A stretch of 64,000 nt of DNA from Bin5 sp965204525 (GTDB taxonomy: Bacteria > Chloroflexota > Anaerolineae > Caldilineales > Caldilineaceae), in assembly GCA_965204525.1 (NCBI GenBank), contig CBDBER010000001.1, forward strand, positions 62,001 through 126,000. The letters run 5' to 3'. Of the stretch, positions 58,094 to 64,000 are shown one piece after another. A model generated the notes under the pieces. It saw only the letters and a program-made list of their open reading frames with translations. It ran no database searches and had not been told where the DNA came from. Numbering within the stretch: position 1 is the first letter of the stretch; each line of letters begins with the position of its first letter. The position numbers and the translations under genes were made by a program.

Positions 58094-58440
58094 TGAACCA
58101 AGGCGTTCAAGGATTCGTGGATGACATGGCACAGCTCGGCCTCAACCCCAGAGTCGAGGCCGGGCTTGTCATCTACCGAATAGAACCTGTTGAAGGTGCG
58201 CACGCCGGCGTCGCGGTTGAAACTGGGGTAAGTACCGGCGAACTTACTCCGTGGCCGCAGGCCCCGCCCCATTGGGTCCATTTGCCCGCAGACATCACCT
58301 TTTCCAGGACCAACAGCCAGGCATCTCCCCAAAACGGATGGCTGATGCACAGCCGTCAACTCAACGGCTGGGGTGATGCTCCGCCGGGAAAATGTTGGGC
58401 AGGCCACGTCCGCTCCGTCCTTGGTGAGGCAACCACATGA
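58093..58440 (+). CDS. Bacterial E2-like conjugating enzyme
   Basis: The 115-residue protein follows the UBL with a TAATG overlap. PPHWVHLPADITFSRTNSQA then PQNGWLMHSRQLNGWGDAPP and GKCWAGHVRSVL resemble the prokaryotic E2 group E; Cys in GKCWAGH is the candidate active residue, and His residues lie before it. The assignment leans on context between UBL and E1. Confidence 0.65.
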   Translation: MNQGVQGFVDDMAQLGLNPRVEAGLVIYRIEPVEGAHAGVAVETGVSTGELTPWPQAPPHWVHLPADITFSRTNSQASPQNGWLMHSRQLNGWGDAPPGKCWAGHVRSVLGEATT

Positions 58441-59945
58441 CGGATAGAACCACTTCAGTTGCCATGACCTCTGCGACCGAAAAAAAATTGTCAAGCCTTT
58501 TGGTCCGAGATGATGGTCAGGAGGATATCTGTCTCGCTACCTATCGACCGTCTACGGGCTTGACTCGCGATAGTGCGCTAATCGCTGAAGTAGTGCCGCC
58601 TGAACCTGGCGATCGGCACGTTCACGGGAATGCGACTGTTACCGCCGAATATATACTACGGGCCGCCGCGATTGCTCAACGAGGAGACTGCGGATTGATC
58701 CTGCTCCACACCCATCCGGGGGCATCCGAGTGGCAGTTCATGAGCGATCCTGACCGAGACACTGAATCCAGCTATGCCAACCTGGCCAGGGAGATGACCG
58801 GTCTGCCCTTGGTGGGAATGACCCTCGCCACCAACACCCAAACCTGGTCGGCGCGTCATTGGAATATCGGCGTTGGGAGACAGATTGACTGCACCCACGC
58901 CACCAATGTCCGGGTCGTAGGAGAACGGTTTGCCGTTTCGTGGAACGACCTCCTACGTCCGCAGCCGCAACCCACCAAAAGGCAACTGCGCACAGTGAGT
59001 GCTTGGGGTGAGCAGTGCCAGGCCGACTTGGCTCGACGCAGAGTTCTCGTTGTAGGAGCCGGAAGTGTCGGGTTGGATGTCACTGTCCGCCTGGCCGCAT
59101 CAGGACTCTGTCACATTACCGTGATGGATTTCGATGTCGTTCAGCCCCACAATCTGGACAGACTCATCGGCGCAAGGCCTCGCGACGTACGGTTGAAGCG
59201 ACCTAAGACGTATGTTGCCCAGAGGGAGGGTTTGGGAGCAGCCACGGCCGAAAGACCCAGAATCGAGGCATCTGACTTATCCATTTGCGAGCCCGAGGGA
59301 TTGCAGCTGGCTCTTGACCATGATCTCGTTTTCTCCTGTGTTGACCGCCCTTGGCCCCGATCCGTCCTTAACGCCCTCGCCTACTCTGACCTCATACCAG
59401 TTATTGACGGAGGCATTGGCATCGACACCTTCGACGATGGGAGGATGCGCAATGCCATTTGGCGTTCCCATGTCATCAGACCAATGCGGCCGTGTATGAG
59501 TTGTAACCAGCAACTCGACCTTGGCCAAGTCGTCCTTGACCAACAGGGTTATCTGGAGGATCCCCAGTACATCGAGGGTTCTGATCACGCAGATGTGCCA
59601 GCCAACCAAAATGTGGCGCCCCTCTCTGTCAGCGTCGCCGCGAGCCTCCTAGCGCAATATGTGTCATTCAGTGTGGCACCAGCTGGTCTGGGCGACCCGG
59701 GTCCGCTCCATTATGCCCTCAATACCCACTGTCTTGAGCACCTCGACCATCCCACACGCCAGTACTGTCCTGCTGAAATGGCCGAAGGCGTAGGTGATCA
59801 ACGCGCTGTTCTCACCCGTCGCCACGAACAAGCCGAACGAATGCGTGAATTGGTAAACTCGCCGGACACTAAGACCAACTTTCTCCGCCGGATCGATGAT
59901 TGGGGTTTGGCGGTGACTGAGTGGTTGGACCGACTTGGAGGATGA
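58437..59945 (+). CDS. JAB-E1 (ThiF) fusion protein
   Basis: The 502-residue protein combines an N-terminal JAB/JAMM peptidase domain (ILLHTHPGASEWQFMSDPDR, with His91, His93 and the S-x-x-D acid) with a ThiF-like E1 domain from about residue 190 (VLVVGAGSVGLDVTVRLAAS, Gly207-Gly212; ITVMDFDVVQPHNLDRLIGA). RPCMSCNQQLD gives Cys candidates for the thioester or zinc. It should activate the UBL and may also trim it. The start overlaps the E2 stop (ATGA). UBL-E2-E1-JAB operons (Bil and Bub types) are antiphage or stress systems in other bacteria. Confidence 0.85.
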   Translation: MTDRTTSVAMTSATEKKLSSLLVRDDGQEDICLATYRPSTGLTRDSALIAEVVPPEPGDRHVHGNATVTAEYILRAAAIAQRGDCGLILLHTHPGASEWQFMSDPDRDTESSYANLAREMTGLPLVGMTLATNTQTWSARHWNIGVGRQIDCTHATNVRVVGERFAVSWNDLLRPQPQPTKRQLRTVSAWGEQCQADLARRRVLVVGAGSVGLDVTVRLAASGLCHITVMDFDVVQPHNLDRLIGARPRDVRLKRPKTYVAQREGLGAATAERPRIEASDLSICEPEGLQLALDHDLVFSCVDRPWPRSVLNALAYSDLIPVIDGGIGIDTFDDGRMRNAIWRSHVIRPMRPCMSCNQQLDLGQVVLDQQGYLEDPQYIEGSDHADVPANQNVAPLSVSVAASLLAQYVSFSVAPAGLGDPGPLHYALNTHCLEHLDHPTRQYCPAEMAEGVGDQRAVLTRRHEQAERMRELVNSPDTKTNFLRRIDDWGLAVTEWLDRLGG

Positions 59946-59958
59946 GCAATGGCCAGGA

Positions 59959-60351
59959 TTACGTTCGCGTTGAAACACCGTGGCCGGATGCAGTAATCAA
60001 TGCCCGCTTTCTCAACGTTTCCAAGTCCCGGGTCACTTGGCGTCTATTGGCGTGGGGAGCCAAGCGCGCGCAAATGTCTCGCCACGCCAAACCATTTCCG
60101 GCGTTATCCAGCAGTATGAGGACCATCTGTCGCCTTTGGGCTGGCCTGGCCTCTTTTTCACCTGTCTGAGGCCCAAATCTGCCATGTCGGAAGTGCACGG
60201 TGACTGCGCCGCCGTCATCCTCGTCAAACGCAAATACGGCCTCACTTGGGACACCGCCGAGCGAGACACCGCCCGCACCGTCCTCGCCTCCTGCACGTCG
60301 ACCGCCATGCTCTTTACCGCTGGTCCCGCCGCCGCCGCAGCTAGGCGGCAA
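59959..60351 (-). CDS. Winged-helix protein or remnant
   Basis: The C-terminal part RRQMVLILLDNAGNGLAWRD, ICARLAPHANRRQVTRDLET, LRKRALITASGHGVSTRT is a clear winged helix ending in the G-x-G-x-S-T-R motif. The upstream half is Gly/Arg-rich and doubtful. ATG 60126 could be the start of a 55-residue protein. It converges on the JAB-E1 gene. Confidence 0.4.
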   Translation of the reverse strand: MPPSCGGGGTSGKEHGGRRAGGEDGAGGVSLGGVPSEAVFAFDEDDGGAVTVHFRHGRFGPQTGEKEARPAQRRQMVLILLDNAGNGLAWRDICARLAPHANRRQVTRDLETLRKRALITASGHGVSTRT

Positions 60352-60490
60352 CGCGCTCGCGCTCTACGACGACAACGGGCGGATTACGTATGTCGAAGCC
60401 AGGGCCCACGGCATCGCGCCGGTGCATAGCGATCATCCGTCGTATGAATTTATGCGGAATGGGGATGGAGACGGGGTGGTGTGTGAGTAG
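60200..60490 (+). pseudogene. Excalibur calcium-binding domain fragment
   Basis: The last 48 residues of the frame read NALALYDDNGRITYVEARAH, GIAPVHSDHPSYEFMRNGDG and DGVVCE, an Excalibur domain (D-x-D-x-D-G-x-x-C-E). The upstream part of the frame is Pro/Ser-rich noise, so this is probably the C-terminal remnant of a secreted nuclease gene. Confidence 0.5.
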
Positions 60491-60788
60491 TAGATGGCGT
60501 AAGGGTCTCGCCTTGCTGCCCTGGACCTGAGCTGCCTGGAAGAACGTTTTACGGCAGAGCGCACCGAAATTTTCGCGGTCGGCGCAATCTTTAGTATAAT
60601 TGAGTGCGCGAAAAAGCCGGTCGCGGGACGAACCGCACCGGCGTGATCCACGAGGGCGAGTTCATGGATGCTGCGATTGTACCAAATCCTGATGCTGTAA
60701 CCCAATCTTATTGTTCGAAGCGGCGGTGCGCGCCGGCAGGCTACTCTGGCCCGGCAGGCCCGACCGCGCAATCATTGAGGAGACTCAA

Positions 60789-61052
60789 ATGACCCTAAGA
60801 GAATGTGTTCTTCGTGCCTATCAGTTTCATGGTGGCCGGGCCGACAACGAGCAGGTATCCGCTTATGTGGCGGATAGGAGACCGGAATCGAGGGAGTGGT
60901 TGCATGAGCGGCTCATACCTGGTGCAGTGCAGGTTCTCAAAAACCATGGCTTTCTTGTGAACGTCGTCAAAGGCAGAGTAGGCCAGTTCGGAGTTTGGCG
61001 GCTCACCCCAGCGGGGCAGCAGGCCGCGCAGAGATTGGTCAATCCCATTTGA
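60789..61052 (+). CDS. Small winged-helix-like protein
   Basis: ATG 60789 (MTLRECVLRAYQFHGGRADN) has GAGGAG upstream; 87 residues. EQVSAYVADRRPESREWLHE, RLIPGAVQVLKNHGFLVNVV and GQFGVWRLTPAGQQAAQ form helix, helix and wing. No family name is known to me. It sits between two Excalibur fragments. Confidence 0.55.
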   Translation: MTLRECVLRAYQFHGGRADNEQVSAYVADRRPESREWLHERLIPGAVQVLKNHGFLVNVVKGRVGQFGVWRLTPAGQQAAQRLVNPI

Positions 61053-61082
61053 CAGGTCAGGTTGGATACGGGGGGCAATTAC

Positions 61083-61238
61083 ATGCCCCCCAACCGGGGT
61101 ACTCGCACCATCCGCGACACCGACATTGAACACATCGTTGCCCGCAGCGAAGTCCACGGCATCGCGCTGGTGCATCGCGGCCATCCCGCCTACCAGTACA
61201 TGCGAGACGGCGACAGCGACGGCGTCGTCTGCGAATGA
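61083..61238 (+). pseudogene. HNH-Excalibur fusion remnant
   Basis: ATG 61083 gives 51 residues: MPPNRGTRTIRDTDIEHIVA, RSEVHGIALVHRGHPAYQYM, RDGDSDGVVCE. TDIEHIVAxSExH is the start of an HNH domain seen in Excalibur nucleases, and GIALVH to VVCE is the Excalibur end. The roughly 100 residues that normally separate them are missing, so an in-frame deletion joined both ends. Confidence 0.5.
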
Positions 61239-61257
61239 GCAGGAGATGAGAGGAACG

Positions 61258-62040
61258 ATGAACGATCCCCAGGTTGTTGCGTTGATCTACACCGTTGAAC
61301 ACAACAATGGAGTTCACTATGATGACGCGGAACCTCTGCGTCACTGCGCGTCGCCGGAGTTTGATCTGACGGTGGAAGACAAGGTCGCACGGTTCGAGTT
61401 CAAGCAGTATTACGCGACCGAGGACGAGGCTCGCAAAGCCATCGAACCGTTCATACAACATTGGGAGTTTGAGACTGGAATCCGACGGGGACCAAACAGC
61501 TTCAGTTTGCGGTTAAAAGAAGCCGAAATAATAGACCGGAATCCTTCACCTCCTGAACCCAGCGCAAGAGAGCCTGGAGCAACCGTCCATGTGGTAGTCG
61601 ACCTCAGTGCAAGCGGAAGTGTCATTCTCGGATTCCCACACTATCCCCCTCCTCCAGCGGGCGGTTCGGTCAACCTCGATGATCCCGACGTGGTCAAGAT
61701 GAAGAGCAAGTACGAACAGTACGGTTTGGGGCGGACAACACTGCCGGACGCAGCATATTTCTGCGTGACGGTTCTTGAAGAAAAATGTGGAGACCTCTCT
61801 GCGGCCGCCAAGGAGTGTGGCGTTAGTAGACAAGCTCTCAAGACAATTAAGAAATTGTCGTCAACAAAAGGCGGTGAGGATGCGCGCAAAGCTGCAGGCG
61901 CTGACGCTGAGTTTACAAGTGAAGAGAAGCGATTCCTGAGAGAAGCCGTCGAGGAGATCATTATTCGAGCGGCGCAGGTGGCCGCTGACAGCAGCCAGTG
62001 CCTTCCCCAGATCACAATGGCGAAGCTGCCGAAACTTTAG
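61258..62040 (+). CDS. Hypothetical protein, 260 aa
   Basis: ATG 61258 (MNDPQVVALIYTVEHNNGVH) follows GAGAGGA. Residues 1-110 form a beta-rich domain (ARFEFKQYYATEDEARKAIE, then FIQHWEFETGIRRGPNSFSL). A Pro-rich linker, a short strand block and a helical C-terminal part follow, with GDLSAAAKECGVSRQALKTI, an HTH-like segment. No named family. It precedes the FRG-TPR gene by 54 bases. Confidence 0.6.
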   Translation: MNDPQVVALIYTVEHNNGVHYDDAEPLRHCASPEFDLTVEDKVARFEFKQYYATEDEARKAIEPFIQHWEFETGIRRGPNSFSLRLKEAEIIDRNPSPPEPSAREPGATVHVVVDLSASGSVILGFPHYPPPPAGGSVNLDDPDVVKMKSKYEQYGLGRTTLPDAAYFCVTVLEEKCGDLSAAAKECGVSRQALKTIKKLSSTKGGEDARKAAGADAEFTSEEKRFLREAVEEIIIRAAQVAADSSQCLPQITMAKLPKL

Positions 62041-62094
62041 AGCGCCGCCATCTTCTATACTGAAGAACCAAATGAGCTTGACTGAGGGGATTAC

Positions 62095-64000
62095 ATGAAC
62101 GAAACTATTGTAACAAATATATCTGAATTCCAGGACCAACTTAATCAGTTAGGTCAAGGCAAGACGGGGTTGTTGTATCGCGGTCAACCAGACTCCTCTT
62201 GGCCTGTCATTTGTGCTGCCGCTCGCCGATTGACACAAGATTCGTCTAATCCAGTTCTTCTAAGTCTGATGGATTCGTTATTGGTTGGGTATTTGGAGTT
62301 TTTGATTGCAAAAGCGAGGATGCGCCAGTTGTTTCCGAATCAAGTAGATGGTAATTCCCCCGACATGGACTTGCTGTCGCAATTGCAACATCAAGGTGCA
62401 GCAACCGGATTGATAGACTTCACACACCGCTCACTTATCGCTCTCTGGTTTGCTTGTAACGAATCGCACAATACGGATGGTGCCTTCTATATTCTCAATC
62501 GCTCAGACACAAAGGAAATCACCAACAGGGATGTTTTGGAGTTTCCAATAGCTTTTTTCTACAAGGACAACACTCTGTGGTCATGGGACCCAACACCCTT
62601 AGGAAAACGTATCGAGGCACAAGGCTCGGTATTTGTTTTTGGCTGCGCGATCATTGAGTCCGGAATGATGAAAAAGGTTGTCGTTAAGGCAGATTGCAAG
62701 CGTGATATTTTGAAGCAGTTGAGAGAACAACATGGCATTCATGAGGAAAATGTATACCCTGATTTTGACGGCTATTCTTCCGCAAATGCCCCTGACAAAC
62801 CATTTGACATTCAGAGCACCACGGTTTACTGGCGGGATCAGGTAGATCTGGCAGAAAGTGAGAACCAGAGATCAATCGCATACTACAATTGTGGGGTCGC
62901 ATACGGCGCCATAAAAGACTTTGGGGAAGCAATCTGCTGTTTTGATCAGTCAATCAATATCAATCCAAACTACGCGCCAGCATTTCTTAATCGAGGAAAT
63001 GCAAAGTCCGGTTTGGAAAAACATAGAGATGCGATTGAGGATTATAGCGAGTCAATACGTCTTGACCCACACGATGCCGCCGCATACAGTGGAAGAGGGG
63101 ATTCTAGAACAAGCCTTGGGTTGTTGGCAGAAGCACTCGAAGATCACAATAAATCGATTCAACTGAGCCCAGACATTGCGAGTCATTACAATGGCCGAGG
63201 TTTAACCAAGTTTGCCCTTGGGGATTACTCAGGTGCAACCTTTGATTTGGATACTGCTATACAACTAAATCCTGAATATGATACGGCTTACGTGAGTCGA
63301 AGTTATGTTAATGCAGCGCTTGGGAATTACGAGGAAGTCATTTCTGGCTGCGATACAGCAATCCATATTAACCCTTCAAATGAAGCGGCTTATGTAAACC
63401 GGGGGAATATCAAATTGTTCCAAAACCGTTATGAAGAGGCAATCATGGATTACGAAGCAGCAATTCGCATCAACCCAGAATATGCTTCTGCCTACCACAA
63501 TCGAGGGAATGCCAAGCTTACCAAAGAATTTCATAAGGAGGCACTTTCTGATTACAGCAAGGCAACGCAACTTGATCCAAACCTCATGTTGGCTCATCAC
63601 CAGCGAGGTATCACAAATAATATTCTTGGCAGAAAACAAGAGGCAATTCTTGACTTTAGCCATGCCATTCGTCTTGATCCAAATCATGCAGAATCGTATT
63701 TCGGGCGTGGGTCAGTTGAAGTCAAGCTTGAACTCTTTAATGGTGCATTTGAAGATTTTGACGCCGCACTCCATCTCAACCCGCGTCATACTCATGCTCT
63801 TGAAATGCGAGGGTTAACCAAAGCAACTCTTTCTAACTATGAAGATGCATTTAGTGATTTTGACGCAATTATTCATATCGACCCAGCTAATGCAACCGCC
63901 TACTATTATAGAGGGCAGATGAAATCGGAACTCCAAGATATCCCTGGTGCAGTGGAGGACTTCAGGACGGCTCTTTCCTTGTCACAACGACAAGGCATTG
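62095..64000 (+). CDS. FRG-domain protein with TPR repeats, runs off the right edge
   Basis: ATG 62095 (MNETIVTNISEFQDQLNQLG) follows GAGGGGA. The frame is open to the window end, at least 635 codons. Residues 1-220 carry an FRG domain: GKTGLLYRGQPDSSWPV, then LLSQLQHQGAATGLIDFTHR and LIALWFACNESHN. From residue 260 at least ten 34-residue TPR units follow (AFLNRGNAKSGLEKHRDAIE, DYSESIRLDP and so on). FRG domains are linked to defence and toxin proteins, but the catalytic role is not settled. GC is clearly lower than elsewhere, a sign of transfer. Confidence 0.8.
   Translation, partial: MNETIVTNISEFQDQLNQLGQGKTGLLYRGQPDSSWPVICAAARRLTQDSSNPVLLSLMDSLLVGYLEFLIAKARMRQLFPNQVDGNSPDMDLLSQLQHQGAATGLIDFTHRSLIALWFACNESHNTDGAFYILNRSDTKEITNRDVLEFPIAFFYKDNTLWSWDPTPLGKRIEAQGSVFVFGCAIIESGMMKKVVVKADCKRDILKQLREQHGIHEENVYPDFDGYSSANAPDKPFDIQSTTVYWRDQVDLAESENQRSIAYYNCGVAYGAIKDFGEAICCFDQSININPNYAPAFLNRGNAKSGLEKHRDAIEDYSESIRLDPHDAAAYSGRGDSRTSLGLLAEALEDHNKSIQLSPDIASHYNGRGLTKFALGDYSGATFDLDTAIQLNPEYDTAYVSRSYVNAALGNYEEVISGCDTAIHINPSNEAAYVNRGNIKLFQNRYEEAIMDYEAAIRINPEYASAYHNRGNAKLTKEFHKEALSDYSKATQLDPNLMLAHHQRGITNNILGRKQEAILDFSHAIRLDPNHAESYFGRGSVEVKLELFNGAFEDFDAALHLNPRHTHALEMRGLTKATLSNYEDAFSDFDAIIHIDPANATAYYYRGQMKSELQDIPGAVEDFRTALSLSQRQGI

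Noticed and set aside
59921..60169. Plus-strand frame after the JAB-E1 gene
   Set aside because: The opposite strand encodes a recognisable winged helix here; the plus frame has no family-like pattern.
1..64000. tRNA or rRNA genes
   Set aside because: I found no cloverleaf with a TTCGANNC arm or rRNA-like segment that I could support.

Overview
The window is GC-rich bacterial DNA carrying both plasmid-type maintenance genes and a dense set of defence genes. I suspect Chloroflexota (Caldilinea/Anaerolineae-like), because of the GAF-PAS-kinase-receiver-winged-helix fusion, the form of the type III-A CRISPR locus and the GC-rich style of the small genes. There is no rRNA or other marker gene, so the taxonomy is a guess. 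It could be a large plasmid or chromid, or a chromosome with an integrated plasmid.

Layout. 1-3.6 kb: small, partly decayed accessory genes on the minus strand. 3.6-5.7 kb: no convincing gene, but a candidate structured RNA (copy A), a small inverted-repeat element and a tract almost free of A. 5.7-9.6 kb: a DUF3102-like gene, its broken copy, and comEC. 9.6-12.4 kb: a decayed replication cassette (iterons, intact rep-like gene, helicase reduced to its two ends, primase with two deletions). 12.4-14.5 kb: remains of a DUF433/DUF5615 toxin-antitoxin pair and a dispersed repeat. 14.5-27.5 kb: a complete type III-A CRISPR-Cas locus (cas10-csm2-csm3-csm4-csm5, two CARF genes, csx15, cas6, cas1, cas2) and a 24-repeat array. 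27.5-30.1 kb: dispersed repeat, a solitary type I-E-like repeat, a truncated integrase, hicBA with a frameshifted toxin, a broken HNH-like gene. 30.3-32.8 kb: a fused two-component regulator. 32.8-40.2 kb: a complete plasmid-type block (parA plus ribbon-helix-helix partner, structured RNA copy B, eight iterons, rep, helicase, primase).

41-47.8 kb: small paralogous accessory genes that border two cargo modules, a restriction-modification system (DUF4928 endonuclease, C5 methyltransferase, Vsr) and a three-gene module with a predicted nuclease. 48-52.7 kb: two secreted proteins, a glycine-betaine-type binding lipoprotein, repeats and three more solitary I-E-like repeats. 52.7-57.6 kb: sigma-like gene, HTH-like gene and an AAA ATPase/subtilisin pair resembling ietA/ietS. 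Diverging from it, 57.8-59.9 kb: a bacterial ubiquitin-like operon (UBL, E2, JAB-E1 fusion). 60-64 kb: Excalibur-domain fragments, small winged-helix genes and an AT-richer FRG-TPR gene that runs off the end.

How it fits together. Primase, RepA-like helicase, the rep-like protein and its iterons look like one replicon, and ParA plus its partner look like its partition system; the second cassette at 9.6-12.4 kb is the same design in decay. The CRISPR locus should sense RNA through Csm and signal by cyclic oligoadenylate. Its Csx1-type effector looks damaged (no normal start codon, missing C-terminal nuclease part), which would leave the CARF protein with a RelE-like C-terminus as the main effector. 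The right third is a defence island whose modules sit between repeated anchor genes, which suggests turnover by recombination.
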